A stretch of 64,000 nt of DNA from DASXRC01 sp036506495 (GCA_036506495.1 DASXRQ010000166.1:1-64000), one strand, 5' to 3'; counted from the stretch's first letter, positions 43,028-52,652 are shown. A program made the numbers and translations. The notes: a model not told the origin generated them from the sequence alone.

Positions 43028-43090
43028 GGTATGCGCGAAGATGGCGGCGGGCGGGCCACACCGGAGGGCGCCCGGTGGGAGGTGACGAGC

Positions 43091-45055
43091 GTGGTCGATG
43101 TGCTCTGGCGGCCGCCGGACGACGTGCTCCAGCGGTCGCGGATGGGCGACTTCATCCGCTGGCTACGCACCGAGCGCGGGCTGAGCGTCGACACGTACGC
43201 CGACCTCTGGCAGTGGTCAGTCGACGACCTGCCCGCGTTCTGGCGCTCGATCTGGGATTACTTCCAGGTGCTGGCGCGCACCGACCCGGACACGGTGGTG
43301 ACCGGCGCCATGCCGGGCACGCGCTGGTTTCCCGGCGCGACCCTGAACTACGCCGAGCACGTGCTGCGCATGCCCGGCGTCGCGGCCGACGAGCCGATCG
43401 TGCTGGCGTACTCCCAGACCAGGGACCCGGTCACCCTCACCGCCGCCGAGCTGCGCGAGCAGGTACGCCGCGTGCGTGCCGGACTTCGCCGGCTCGGTGT
43501 CGGCCGCGGCGACCGCGTGGCCGCGTACGCCCCGAACATCCCCGAGACCTTCGTGCTCATGCTCGCGGCGGCCAGCCTCGGTGCGGTCTTCTCCTCGTGC
43601 GCGCCCGAGTTCGGCACCCGCAGCGTGACCGACCGGTGGCGCCAGATCGAGCCCACCGTGCTCGTGGCCGTGGGCGGGTATCGGTACGGAGACAAGTCGG
43701 TCGACCGCCGAGCCGAGGTGTCCGCGATCCGCGAGGCGCTGCCCTCCCTCGTCCACGTCGTGGCTCTGTCCTATCTGGACGACGACGCCGAAGTGCCCGG
43801 CGCGACGGCTACGTGGGCGGAGGTCGCGGCCGACACCGACGAGCCGCTCGCGTTCGACCCGGTGCCGTTCGACCACCCGCTGTACGTGCTCTACTCGTCC
43901 GGCACGACCGGGCTGCCCAAGCCGATCGTGCACGGGCACGGCGGCATCCTGCTCGAGCACCTGAAGATGCTGGCCTTGCACCACGATCTCGGGCCCGGTG
44001 ACCGCTTCTTTTGGTTCACGACCACCGGCTGGATGATGTGGAACTTCCTGGTCTCCGCCCCGGCGGTGGGTGCGGCGATCGTCCTCTACGACGGCAACCC
44101 GGGCCATCCCGACCTCGGGGCGCTGTGGCGGCTGGCGGCCGAGGCCGGGATGACGTTCTTCGGCACGTCCGCGCCGTACCTGCTCGCGTGTCGCAAGGCC
44201 GGCGTCGTGCCGCGGGAGATCGCGGACCTGTCCGCGCTGCGCGGCGTCGGATCGACAGGTGCGCCGCTGCCGCCGGAGGGCTTCCGCTGGGTGTACGCCG
44301 CGGTCGGCGACCGGCTGCAACTGCAGTCCCTGTCCGGCGGGACCGACGTGTGCACCGGCTTCGTGGGGTCCGCGCCGTTGCTGCCGGTGTACGAGGGCGA
44401 GATCGCGTGCCGGTGCCTGGGTGCCCGCGTGGAGGCGTACGACCCGTCCGGGCGGCCCGTCATCGGGCAGCTCGGCGAGCTGGTCATCACCGCGCCGATG
44501 CCGAGCATGCCCGTCGGCTTCTGGGGCGACACCGACGGCTCGCGGTACCGCGAGGCGTACTTCGACGTCTACCCCGGTGTGTGGCGGCACGGCGACTGGA
44601 TCACGATCACGGATCGCGGCACCTGCGTGATCACCGGCCGGTCGGACGCGACGCTCAACCGGGGCGGCGTGCGGCTGGGCACGAGCGAGTTCTACTCGGT
44701 GGTCGAGGGGCTGGACGAGGTCGTCGACTCGGTCGTCGTGCACCTGGAGGACGCCGAGGGTGGGGCAGGCGAGCTCCTGCTGTTCGTCGTGCTCGCCGAC
44801 GGCCTGACGCTCGACGACGCGCTGCGGGCGAAGATCGCCAAGGAGCTACGTACGGCGCTCTCGCCGCGGCACGTCCCCGACGAGATCTACCAGGTGCGGG
44901 CCGTGCCCCGGACACTGTCCGCGAAGAAGCTCGAGGTCCCGGTAAAGAAGATCCTCACCGGCACGCCGGTGGACGCCGCCGCAGCCAAGGGCGCGCTGGT
45001 CAACCCGGAGTCGCTGACCGCGTTCGAGCGGCTGGCCCAGGAACGGCTCTCCTAG
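43091..45055 (+). CDS. Acetoacetyl-CoA synthetase (acyl-CoA ligase)
   Basis: 654 residues from GTG 43091, which has GGGAGG eight bases upstream; an ATG at 43031 would add 20 residues. Adenylate-forming motifs are YSSGTTGLPKPI, the phosphate loop, and SLSGGTDVCTGFVG, with the C-terminal GDWITITDRGTCVITGRSD hinge and the acyl-lysine near LSAKKLEVPVKK. The N-terminal block and GRGDRVAAYAPN match acetoacetyl-CoA synthetase, which activates acetoacetate with ATP. It lies 63 bp after the frameshifted ORF; the gene context for ketone metabolism includes the thiolase at 3.5 kb. Confidence 0.87.
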   Translation: MVDVLWRPPDDVLQRSRMGDFIRWLRTERGLSVDTYADLWQWSVDDLPAFWRSIWDYFQVLARTDPDTVVTGAMPGTRWFPGATLNYAEHVLRMPGVAADEPIVLAYSQTRDPVTLTAAELREQVRRVRAGLRRLGVGRGDRVAAYAPNIPETFVLMLAAASLGAVFSSCAPEFGTRSVTDRWRQIEPTVLVAVGGYRYGDKSVDRRAEVSAIREALPSLVHVVALSYLDDDAEVPGATATWAEVAADTDEPLAFDPVPFDHPLYVLYSSGTTGLPKPIVHGHGGILLEHLKMLALHHDLGPGDRFFWFTTTGWMMWNFLVSAPAVGAAIVLYDGNPGHPDLGALWRLAAEAGMTFFGTSAPYLLACRKAGVVPREIADLSALRGVGSTGAPLPPEGFRWVYAAVGDRLQLQSLSGGTDVCTGFVGSAPLLPVYEGEIACRCLGARVEAYDPSGRPVIGQLGELVITAPMPSMPVGFWGDTDGSRYREAYFDVYPGVWRHGDWITITDRGTCVITGRSDATLNRGGVRLGTSEFYSVVEGLDEVVDSVVVHLEDAEGGAGELLLFVVLADGLTLDDALRAKIAKELRTALSPRHVPDEIYQVRAVPRTLSAKKLEVPVKKILTGTPVDAAAAKGALVNPESLTAFERLAQERLS

Positions 45056-45078
45056 CCTTCTCCTCGGCTCGCCTAGCC

Positions 45079-45136
45079 CAACTTGGTCGAAGTCGGGCGG
45101 TCGGGGCCGCGCAACCCGCCAACTTCGACGAAGTTG
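45079..45136. repeat. Variant palindrome pair
   Basis: CAACTTC, loop GAC, GAAGTTG (45120-45136) has perfect 7-bp arms. A degenerate copy, CAACTTGGTCGAAGT (45079-45093), lies about 26 bp before it. The arms differ from the CAACTC family by CTTC in place of CTC, and the block sits between convergent genes. Confidence 0.6.
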
Positions 45137-45149
45137 CGGAGTGGGCCAC

Positions 45150-45869
45150 TCAGGCCAGCGTGACCGCGACCTTCTCGGCGGCCATCCGGTCGGCCAACTT
45201 CACTCGGTCCAGGCTTCCACATAGGACGGTGGAGGCGCCGGCCGCGAGGGGCGCGAGCAGCCAGTCCAGCGGGTCGGGGTGGGCGTCGGCGTCGACGAGC
45301 ACCCGGGCGCCCGGCTCGACCCCGAGCTCGGCCGCGCGCTCGAGCGCCGCCTGACACAGTTCCGCGTGCGAGGTGGGGCCACTCGCCGTGGCCACGTCGC
45401 TGCCCGCGACCGGGGCGTACGGCGTGAACCGGTCGCCGTACGCGCGCACCTCGACCACGTAGTCGGCGAAGCCGTCGGGCACCTCGGCGAGCGGGGCGGC
45501 GAACGGGGCGAGCGCCAGTGCATACCGTTCCGCCGCCGGCCACCCGTCGGCCTCGGCCACGCGGTCGGGACCGGCGAAGACCACCTCGACCGGCTGGCCT
45601 TGCTCACCCAGAGTGATCCCAGCGTTCCAACACCCGAGCAGCACGGCCGCGGTCTGCCAATGCGGCGGTAGCAGCACCGCGGCGCGATCGCCGGTGCCGA
45701 GCCCACAGCCGTCCACCAGGAGGTTCGCGGTCTTCGCCACCCAGTTGTCCAGCGTCGCGCCGGACAGCTCGGTCCGTTCGCCGATCGCATCGTCGTACCA
45801 CGTGAGCAGCGGCCGGGCCGGGTCGGCCGCGACGGCCGCCGCGAACAACTCACCGACGGTGTTCGCCAT
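45150..45869 (-). CDS. TIGR03089 family protein
   Basis: 239 residues from ATG 45869. MANTVGELFAAAVAADPARPLLTWYDD and the following LDNWVAKTANLLVDGCGLGTGDRAAVLLPPHWQ resemble the start of AMP-binding acyl-CoA ligases, but the AMP-binding core and the C-terminal domain are missing, as in TIGR03089 proteins. It may bind nucleotide or be a remnant of a ligase. The neighbouring mannose genes recur with it in Streptomyces. No catalytic role assigned. It ends convergently with the acetoacetyl-CoA synthetase gene. Confidence 0.82.
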   Translation of the reverse strand: MANTVGELFAAAVAADPARPLLTWYDDAIGERTELSGATLDNWVAKTANLLVDGCGLGTGDRAAVLLPPHWQTAAVLLGCWNAGITLGEQGQPVEVVFAGPDRVAEADGWPAAERYALALAPFAAPLAEVPDGFADYVVEVRAYGDRFTPYAPVAGSDVATASGPTSHAELCQAALERAAELGVEPGARVLVDADAHPDPLDWLLAPLAAGASTVLCGSLDRVKLADRMAAEKVAVTLA

Positions 45870-46005
45870 GTCGGCGACTGTACCGGCGAAAGATGGCCCC
45901 GTGGCCGACGCGTCGCAGACCTTGGCGCGTGGTCGGGGCGGCGTAGGCTGAATCAGTGACGCTCCGCACACCGTCACGCCCCTGTCGCCCCCGAGGAGTA
46001 GCTCA

Positions 46006-47151
46006 GTGACCGCCGCCCGTCCCACCCGCGTACTCGTTGACGCCACGAGTGTTCCCGCCGACCGTGGCGGCGTCGGCAGGTACGTGGACGGGCTGCTCGG
46101 CGCGCTCGGGAAGGTCGCTGGCAGCCAACTCGAGCTCGTCGTCGTGGCGCAGCGCACCGACCACGAGCGATATGCGCGAATGCTGCCCAGTGCCGAGGTG
46201 ATCGGTGCGCCGGCCGCGGTGGCGCACCGGCCGGCCCGGCTCGCCTGGGAGCAGACCGGCCTGCCGCTGCTCGCGCAGCAGGTCGGCGCGAGGGTGCTGC
46301 ACTCGCCGTTCTACACCTGCCCGCTGCGTGCCGCGTGCCCGGTGACCGTGACCGTGCACGACGCGACGTTCTTCACCGAGCCTGAGCACTACGACAAGTC
46401 CCGCCGGACGTTCTTCCGCAGCGCGATCAAGACCTCGTTGCGCCGGGCCGCGCGGGTGATCGTGCCCAGCAAGGCGACCAGGGACGAGCTCATCCGGCTG
46501 CTGGACGCCGACCCGACCACGATCGACGTGGCGTACCACGGGGTGGATCACGTGGCGTTCCACGCGCCGAGCGAGGAGGAGAAGGCCCGGGTCCGTGCGC
46601 GGCTGGGCCTCGGCGGCAGCACGTACATCGCCTTCCTCGGCGCGAAGGAGCCGCGCAAGAACGTGCCGAACCTCGTCCGGGGCTGGGCGCTCGCGGTGGC
46701 GGACCGATCGGATCCGCCGGCGCTGGTGATCGCCGGCGGTCAGGGCCACGACGACGAGATCGACCGCGCCGTGGCCGAGGTCCCGGCGCACCTCCGCCTG
46801 CTCCGGCCGGGATATCTCCGGTACGCCGATTTGCCGGGATTCCTCGGCGGCGCGCTCGTCGCGGCGTACCCCTCGTACGGGGAAGGTTTCGGGCTGCCCA
46901 TTCTCGAGGCGATGGCGTGCGCCGCGCCGGTCCTGACCACCCCGCGCCTGTCGCTGCCCGAGGTGGGTGGCGACGCGGTCGCGTACACCAGTGAGGCACC
47001 CGAACAGATCGCCGCGGACCTTGCCGCCCTGCTGGACGACGAGCCCCGCAGGCTGGCGCTCGCCAAGGCCGGCTTCGACCGGGCGAAGGAGTTCACCTGG
47101 GAGTCCAGCGCCGAGGTCCACATTGCGGCCTGGAACCGGGCGTCCGGCTGA
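46006..47151 (+). CDS. Glycosyltransferase family 4 (GT-B fold)
   Basis: 381 residues from GTG 46006 after GAGGAG. Two Rossmann halves: the first starts VLVDATSVPADRGGVGRYVDGLL, the second contains the sugar-nucleotide motif EGFGLPILEAMACAAPVL and the preceding GAKEPRKNVPNLVRG. This is typical of GT4 retaining transferases (mannosyl or similar). It lies 67 bp before manC, so GDP-mannose may be its donor; acceptor unknown. It is divergent from the TIGR03089 gene. Confidence 0.88.
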   Translation: MTAARPTRVLVDATSVPADRGGVGRYVDGLLGALGKVAGSQLELVVVAQRTDHERYARMLPSAEVIGAPAAVAHRPARLAWEQTGLPLLAQQVGARVLHSPFYTCPLRAACPVTVTVHDATFFTEPEHYDKSRRTFFRSAIKTSLRRAARVIVPSKATRDELIRLLDADPTTIDVAYHGVDHVAFHAPSEEEKARVRARLGLGGSTYIAFLGAKEPRKNVPNLVRGWALAVADRSDPPALVIAGGQGHDDEIDRAVAEVPAHLRLLRPGYLRYADLPGFLGGALVAAYPSYGEGFGLPILEAMACAAPVLTTPRLSLPEVGGDAVAYTSEAPEQIAADLAALLDDEPRRLALAKAGFDRAKEFTWESSAEVHIAAWNRASG

Positions 47152-47217
47152 GTTGGCTGGCCCTCGCTCCGCTCGGGCGGCGCCGCGGCGCTTGCTGAGC
47201 TGCGGCATGATGGTCCG

Positions 47218-48315
47218 ATGCTCTACGCCGTCGTGCTGGCGGGAGGCAGCGGTACCCGACTGTGGCCGCTGTCGCGCGCCGGCAACCCGAAGTTCCTGCA
47301 CCCGCTGACCGGCACCGCAGCCTCGCTGCTGCAAGCGACCGTTCAGCGGGTCGCTCCGCTCTCCTCCGCGGAGCGGACCTTCGTGGTGACCGGCGTGGCG
47401 CACGCGGCCGCGGTGGCCCGGCAGCTCCCCGGTGTTCCGGAGGCGAACATCCTGGTCGAGCCGTCGCCGCGCGACTCCTGTGCGGCGATCGCGCTGGCGA
47501 CGGCGGTGATCGCGCATCGCGATCGCACCGCCGTGATCGGCTCGTTCGCCGCGGACCACCTGATCGCCGACCGGGCACGGTTCGTGGACGTCATCCGCGA
47601 GGCCGTCACCGGCGCGGAGCGCGGCCTGCTGATGACCGTCGGCATCACCCCGACGCGGCCGGAGACCGGCTACGGGTACCTGCAGTGTGGCGACGCCATC
47701 GACGGCCGGATCCGCAGGGTCGAGGAGTTCAAGGAGAAGCCGCCTCCCGACGTGGCCGCCGCGTACGTCGAGTCGGGGCGCCACCTCTGGAACGCCAGCA
47801 TGTTCTTCTGGCGCGTGGACGCGTTCCTCGCCGAGCTGGCGCGTCAGCGCCCGGCGATGCACGACGCCGTGACCGCGATCGCGGCCGCCTGGGACACCGA
47901 CCGCCGGGAGGCGGTGCTCGGCGAGTTGTGGCCCGCGCTGCCCAAGATTTCCGTGGACTACGCGGTGATGGAGGGCGCGGCCGCGGCCGGCCTCGTGGCG
48001 ACCGTGCCCGGCGACTTCGGCTGGAACGACATCGGTGACTTCCACACCCTCGGCGATGTGCTGCCCGCCGACGCGGACGGCAACGTGGTCGTCGGCGCCG
48101 AAACCGAGGCAGAAAAGCCGGGCGTGCTGTTGCGCGACTGCACCCGGCTCGTGGCCGTGCCCCAGTCGGGCCGGCTGCTGGCCGCCCTGGGGGTGCGCGA
48201 CCTGATCGTGGTGGACACTCCGGACGTCGTGCTCGTCTGCCCGCGGGACCGGGCACAGGACGTGAAGGCGCTCGTCGACGAGCTCAAGGAGCGTGGCGAC
48301 CAGGACCACGTATGA
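47218..48315 (+). CDS. manC: Mannose-1-phosphate guanylyltransferase
   Basis: 365 residues. VVLAGGSGTRLWPLSR is the nucleotide-binding signature; VEPSPRDSCAAIALA and FGWNDIGDFHTL also match. It makes GDP-mannose for glycolipids, glycoproteins or exopolysaccharide. There is no phosphomannose isomerase fusion. It is preceded by a glycosyltransferase and followed by an ArsR-like regulator. The symbol is by function; it may be manB in some nomenclatures. Confidence 0.92.
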   Translation: MLYAVVLAGGSGTRLWPLSRAGNPKFLHPLTGTAASLLQATVQRVAPLSSAERTFVVTGVAHAAAVARQLPGVPEANILVEPSPRDSCAAIALATAVIAHRDRTAVIGSFAADHLIADRARFVDVIREAVTGAERGLLMTVGITPTRPETGYGYLQCGDAIDGRIRRVEEFKEKPPPDVAAAYVESGRHLWNASMFFWRVDAFLAELARQRPAMHDAVTAIAAAWDTDRREAVLGELWPALPKISVDYAVMEGAAAAGLVATVPGDFGWNDIGDFHTLGDVLPADADGNVVVGAETEAEKPGVLLRDCTRLVAVPQSGRLLAALGVRDLIVVDTPDVVLVCPRDRAQDVKALVDELKERGDQDHV

Positions 48316-48573
48316 CCGGACCGGCGCCTGATGGCCGAGCACGCCGAAGCCCGGGCAGCACCTCCGCGGAGATTAAGGGCCGCGGACCCTCGTGGTGGCT
48401 GCCCGGGCTGCGGCATGACCTCCCCGGTCCCAAGTGGTGCCCAGCATGCCGGTCGCTCGGCCCTAGCGTCGAGGACTTTCAGCCAGCGCCGAAAGACACA
48501 GGTCGCACACTCTCGGTATCGTGCATGGGCGCCGGGCGCCCACCCCCTCCGCCCCGGCGTCGGGAGCGCGACG

Positions 48574-49578
48574 ATGCTGAGGATCATCTTCTCCGGCGAG
48601 GATGTCGCACACACCCGCGTGGCGCCGGCGGCAGACCCCGTCTGGGAGCTCGTGCTGAGTCTGCACCTGCTTCAGGGCGGCGGCGCCGATCCGGCGCTGT
48701 CCGGGTGGCGGCGCCGCGTCGCGGCGACCCTGCACCGCGACGGGCTCGCCGAGCAGATGCGGCTCCTGCTCGCCCTCAATCCCCCGCGCGGATACTTTCC
48801 GGACTTCCTCACCCCGTACGACAGCGTCGCCGGGCTGGGCGCCGGTCTGGAGGCGATCCGTTCGACGCCCACGCGGCTCCTGCACCGCGATCTGGGCATC
48901 CTCGCCGCGGACAACGCGCTGCCGAGAGAGGCGACCGCCCTGGCCCGCGGTGAGGCCGACACGGTACGGCACCTGACCTCCTCGATGGAGCGCTACCTCG
49001 ACCTCGCCCTGGGCCCGGTCTGGGACCGGGTCCAGGCGGCCGTCGAATCCGATCGCGCGCGCCGGGCCCGCGCCCTGCTCGACGGTGGCGCGGACGGCCT
49101 GCTTGCCAGCCTTCGGCCCACCATCCGGTGGGATGGCAGCGTCCTGGACATACCGAACTATCCGGCCGACCGCGAGCTCGAACTGCAGGGTCGGGGACTG
49201 CTGCTCGTCCCGTCGTTCTTCTGCGCGCGTACTCCCGTCGCCCTGCTCGACCCCAACCTGCCGCCGGTGCTCGTCTATCCGGCGGAGCGGCTCGGCCGGC
49301 CGCAGCCGTCCGGGGCCGCGCTGGCGGAGCGGGCGGCTGGCACCGGCCGGGATGCGCTGGGAGCGCTCCTGGGCCGGACCCGGGCGAACGTGCTCGAGGT
49401 TGCCGCGGACGGCTGCTCCACCGGCGAGATAGCCCGCCGGCTCCGCATCTCGCCGGCCGCGGCGAGCCAGCACACGACCGTGCTCCGCAACGCCGGACTG
49501 TTGGTGAGCCATCGCCACCGCAACACGGTCCTGCACACCCTCACCCCGCTCGGGCGGGCGATGCTCAATGGTGGCTGA
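48574..49578 (+). CDS. ArsR-type winged-helix regulator with N-terminal domain
   Basis: 334 residues from ATG 48574. The C-terminal about 80 residues are a winged helix, with DALGALLGRTRANVLEVA, then STGEIARRLRISPAAASQHTTVL (recognition helix) and VLHTLTPLGRAML. The N-terminal about 240 residues have no known fold, with a helical ligand-binding look and LLALNPPRGYFPDFLTP. These long ArsR-type proteins may sense small molecules. It overlaps the 3' end of cofE by 14 bp. No metal-binding Cys cluster is seen. Confidence 0.78.
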   Translation: MLRIIFSGEDVAHTRVAPAADPVWELVLSLHLLQGGGADPALSGWRRRVAATLHRDGLAEQMRLLLALNPPRGYFPDFLTPYDSVAGLGAGLEAIRSTPTRLLHRDLGILAADNALPREATALARGEADTVRHLTSSMERYLDLALGPVWDRVQAAVESDRARRARALLDGGADGLLASLRPTIRWDGSVLDIPNYPADRELELQGRGLLLVPSFFCARTPVALLDPNLPPVLVYPAERLGRPQPSGAALAERAAGTGRDALGALLGRTRANVLEVAADGCSTGEIARRLRISPAAASQHTTVLRNAGLLVSHRHRNTVLHTLTPLGRAMLNGG

Positions 49579-50695
49579 ACAGCCGCACCATGACCACCGG
49601 CCGACCATTGGCGGCGGTCACGGCCGGGTCGGGCCGGCTTGCCAGCCCCTCGGCGGCGAGCGCGGCGCGCAGCCGCTGGACGTCCATGCCGAGACGGACC
49701 GCGGCTGCCACGTCACCCGCGGTCGCGGTGCAGGCCACCGCCTGCCCGCCCGCCAGCACCTGGAAGGTCGCCTCGGTGCCCGAGGCCGCGAGCGCGACCG
49801 CGCGGTCGACGGCCGCGACATCGAGCGCCCCGGGCGCAGCCGGCGCCCGCGGCCCAGCGTCGCCCTCGACCCGCGGCTCGGCCGCCGTCGGGTCCTCGGG
49901 CAGCATGGCCGCCGCCCGCAGGCCCGCCGCCCGCGCCTCCGCCGTGCCCTGCGAGAACAGGTCCTGGTCCGCGGGTCGCACCAGCGCCGCCGCCCCCTCG
50001 CCATCACCATCGGCACCTGCTACGCCGGCGAGATAGCCCCGGACGACCGCCACCGGCACCTGGTCGGTCTTGCCCTTGACCAGCTCACCGGCGGCGGCCA
50101 GCTCGTCGATCACGGCCATCTGGGTCAGATGCAACTCGTTGCCGTACGGGTCGATCTCGCCGCGGTGGTCGCGCAGGCCCGCGATTCCCGCGGCGCCGAG
50201 CGCCACGTCGGTCAGCCCGTTCCGCCACGGCCGGCCCATCGTGTCGGACACCACCACCGCGACATCCAGCCCGTGCCGCTCCCGCAGGGCCTGCCGCAAC
50301 GCCCGAGCGGAGGCGTCCGGATCCTTCGGCAGCAGCACCAGCCGCGTGCGTTCCACATTGGACGCATCTACACCCGCCGAGGCCATGACGAAGCCGTGGT
50401 GCGTCTGCACGATCCGGGTGTGCCCGCGGCGCGCGACCTCACGGGCGCTTTCCGCGGTGAGCACCTCGTCGCGGGCGACGACGCGGTCCGGCCCGTCCTG
50501 GGGTACGTCGACGAGGCGACCCTCGGCCTTGGACACGATCTTGCTGGTCACTACCAGCACGTCCCCGTCTTCGAGCCATGGCGCCGCCGTGGCGATCAGG
50601 CTCGCGAGATCGGCGCCGGGTTGCACCTCGCCGATCCCGCGCACCGGCAGGACCCGTAGGCCGTCGTTGGGAGGGCCGGCCACCGGGCCGCTCAC
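49565..50695 (-). CDS. fbiB: Coenzyme F420-0:L-glutamate ligase (FbiB/CofE), no nitroreductase domain
   Basis: 376 residues from GTG 50695, overlapping the cofD stop as GTGA. The N-terminal ~245 residues are CofE: VLPVRGIGEVQPGADL, GDVLVVTSKIVSKAEGR and VVSDTMGRPWRNGLTDVALG. CofE adds glutamates to F420-0 using GTP. Mycobacterial FbiB has a C-terminal nitroreductase domain (FMN-dependent) that reduces dehydro-F420-0. Here the tail is only about 130 residues, Ala/Gly/Pro-rich, and ends LRAALAAEGLASRPDP, without FMN motifs. The reductase must be encoded elsewhere or be absent. Confidence 0.9.
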   Translation of the reverse strand: MSGPVAGPPNDGLRVLPVRGIGEVQPGADLASLIATAAPWLEDGDVLVVTSKIVSKAEGRLVDVPQDGPDRVVARDEVLTAESAREVARRGHTRIVQTHHGFVMASAGVDASNVERTRLVLLPKDPDASARALRQALRERHGLDVAVVVSDTMGRPWRNGLTDVALGAAGIAGLRDHRGEIDPYGNELHLTQMAVIDELAAAGELVKGKTDQVPVAVVRGYLAGVAGADGDGEGAAALVRPADQDLFSQGTAEARAAGLRAAAMLPEDPTAAEPRVEGDAGPRAPAAPGALDVAAVDRAVALAASGTEATFQVLAGGQAVACTATAGDVAAAVRLGMDVQRLRAALAAEGLASRPDPAVTAANGRPVVMVRLFSHH

Positions 50696-51663
50696 CGGGC
50701 CAGCTCCAGCGCGGCGCGCACGATCGCTGCAGTTGCGTCCTCATCGGACATCCACAGTGGAATGCTACGGACCGTCACGCCTGGCACGTCGGTGGCCGAG
50801 TCCACGGTGTCCACGAGCCAGCCGTCGAGCAGCCCGTCGGCGGCTCGCGAGCCGTAGAGCGCGCCCACGCCGGCCGCCGTGCACGGGACCCCGATCGCGG
50901 CCAGGCATCGGTCGGCCATGCCGCGCACCGGCGTGCCACCGATGATCGGGGAGACGCCGACCACGGGGGCGCGCCCGGCGGCGACCGCATCCCGCAGGCC
51001 GGGTACGGCCAGTACGGGTGCGATGCTGACCACCGGGTTGCTCGGCGCCACGAGCACGACGTCCGCGGCGGCCAGCGCATCCAGTACGGCCGGTGTGGGC
51101 TTGGCCGACTCGGCGCCGACAAACACGAAGCGGCTCGCGGGCAGCTCGGCGCGGTGGCGGACCCACCACTCCTGAAAGTGGATCGCGCGCTGACCGTCGC
51201 CGTCCTCGGCCGGCACCACAACGTGTGTCTCGAGCCGGTCGTCGGTTGCCGGCAGCAGGCGGACGCCCGGCCGCCAGCGCGCGCACAGCGCCTCGGTCAC
51301 GGCCGAGAGCGGGTAGCCGGCATTGAGCATGGTCGTGCGGACCAGGTGTGTGGCGATGTCCCGGTCGCCGAGCGCGAACCAGCTCGGCTCCGCCCCGTAC
51401 GCCGCGAGCTCCTCGCGGACCGTCCACGTCTCGTCGACCCGTCCCCAGCCGCGTTCCCGGTCGGCCGCGCCGCCGAGGGTGTACATGACGCTGTCCAGGT
51501 CGGGGCAGATCCGCAGTCCGTGCATGGTCACGTCGTCGCCGACGTTGACCACCGCGGTCACCTCCGACGGCTCTCCCGCCTCCGCCGCCCTGCCCGCCAC
51601 GGCTCGAACGCCGGTCAGGAAGCGTGCCCCACCTATGCCACCGGCCAGTACCACGATGCGCAT
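50692..51663 (-). CDS. fbiA: 2-phospho-L-lactate transferase (F420 pathway)
   Basis: 323 residues from ATG 51663. The GDP-binding start MRIVVLAGGIGGARFLTGV and VVNVGDDVTMHGLRICPDLD match CofD/FbiA. It transfers the phospholactyl or phosphoenolpyruvyl group to the FO chromophore. It is encoded directly upstream of fbiB with coupled translation. fbiC lies downstream on the other strand and makes FO, so the cluster encodes the terminal steps except for the guanylyltransferase FbiD, which is not here. Confidence 0.92.
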   Translation of the reverse strand: MRIVVLAGGIGGARFLTGVRAVAGRAAEAGEPSEVTAVVNVGDDVTMHGLRICPDLDSVMYTLGGAADRERGWGRVDETWTVREELAAYGAEPSWFALGDRDIATHLVRTTMLNAGYPLSAVTEALCARWRPGVRLLPATDDRLETHVVVPAEDGDGQRAIHFQEWWVRHRAELPASRFVFVGAESAKPTPAVLDALAAADVVLVAPSNPVVSIAPVLAVPGLRDAVAAGRAPVVGVSPIIGGTPVRGMADRCLAAIGVPCTAAGVGALYGSRAADGLLDGWLVDTVDSATDVPGVTVRSIPLWMSDEDATAAIVRAALELAR

Positions 51664-51759
51664 GGCGCCCATCCTCGCGTACCACGTCGCGGGCGGCGGA
51701 CTCGGACTGCCGCTAGGCTCACCGGAGATCCATTCCGCCGATTCTCCAGGGGAGGTGTG

Positions 51760-52599
51760 ATGACCCAACCGCCGCCGGCAGGCAGGCCGGCCCGCCAGTT
51801 CACGACGCCGCTGCGGGAGCTCGTTGCGCTGGTGCTCGTCGCTGCGACCGCGGTCCTGCTCTTCGTCGCCCTCATCAAGTTGATCCCGGACGAGAGCCGG
51901 TTCCCGATCAACTATCTTGACTACTCCTCGCTGCGGTTCGGCGACTTCGTCAACCTCGGAACGATCGCGTTCCCGCTGTTGGCGGTGCTGCTGGCCACCC
52001 ACCTGGAGCCGAAGGTCGGTCGGGCCCCCCTGATCACATCGGTCGCGCTCGTCGAGCTGGCCGTTGCCGCGTTCTTCGGCCTGCTCTTCGGGACCTTCCT
52101 CGGCTTCATCGGCGACGTGACCGACGGATCGGGGAGGCGCGCTTTCGAGGCGCTGCTGACCCGCGCGGCGTACCTGGCCGTCCTGGGCGTCGTGCTGTAC
52201 GCGGTCTTCCGCGTCTGGCAGGGCCTGTACCACGTGCCTAGACCGAAGCCGGCGCCCGCGCCGCCGGGCACCTACGGCCAGCCGAGGATGTACGGGCAGC
52301 CCCAGGGGTACGCGCACGGCCAGGCAGGCTATGGCCACCCCGGCTACCCACCGCCCGGGTACGGCCCGTCGGGCGAGCCCACGCAGGTGGTGCCGCCGGT
52401 GCCGCCGGCGTCCACCTCGACGCCGCCCGCGCCCCCGACGCCGCCCGCGCGTCCGACTGCGCCCGCGCCCCCCACGGCGCCGGCGTCCTCGGCGGCCGGA
52501 GGCCCGCCGGAGGACCCGGCTCGTACGCAGGTGATCGGGCAGGCGGATGACGCGTCGGCCGGTCGGGACGACAGACCGACGCAGCAGTGGGAGCGCTGA
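51760..52599 (+). CDS. Membrane protein with Tyr/Gly/Pro-rich tail
   Basis: 279 residues from ATG 51760 behind GGGGAGG. Four hydrophobic segments in the first ~165 residues (starting LVALVLVAATAVLLFVALI) are followed by a cytosolic tail of PGYGHPGYPPPGYGP-type repeats and Pro/Ala/Thr stretches, then a charged end. The layout parallels the two membrane proteins at 40.8-42.5 kb, though sequence similarity is low. Function unknown. It sits between fbiA and fbiC, on the fbiC strand. Confidence 0.7.
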   Translation: MTQPPPAGRPARQFTTPLRELVALVLVAATAVLLFVALIKLIPDESRFPINYLDYSSLRFGDFVNLGTIAFPLLAVLLATHLEPKVGRAPLITSVALVELAVAAFFGLLFGTFLGFIGDVTDGSGRRAFEALLTRAAYLAVLGVVLYAVFRVWQGLYHVPRPKPAPAPPGTYGQPRMYGQPQGYAHGQAGYGHPGYPPPGYGPSGEPTQVVPPVPPASTSTPPAPPTPPARPTAPAPPTAPASSAAGGPPEDPARTQVIGQADDASAGRDDRPTQQWER

Positions 52600-52652
52600 G
52601 CGGGGGGACGGTCCCGAGCGTCGGTGTCGGAGCCACAACCTAGGCTGCACGA

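Noticed and set aside
45870..46005. Possible extra gene in the divergent gap before the glycosyltransferase
   Set aside because: Short frames only and no ribosome binding site except GAGGAG, which serves the glycosyltransferase.
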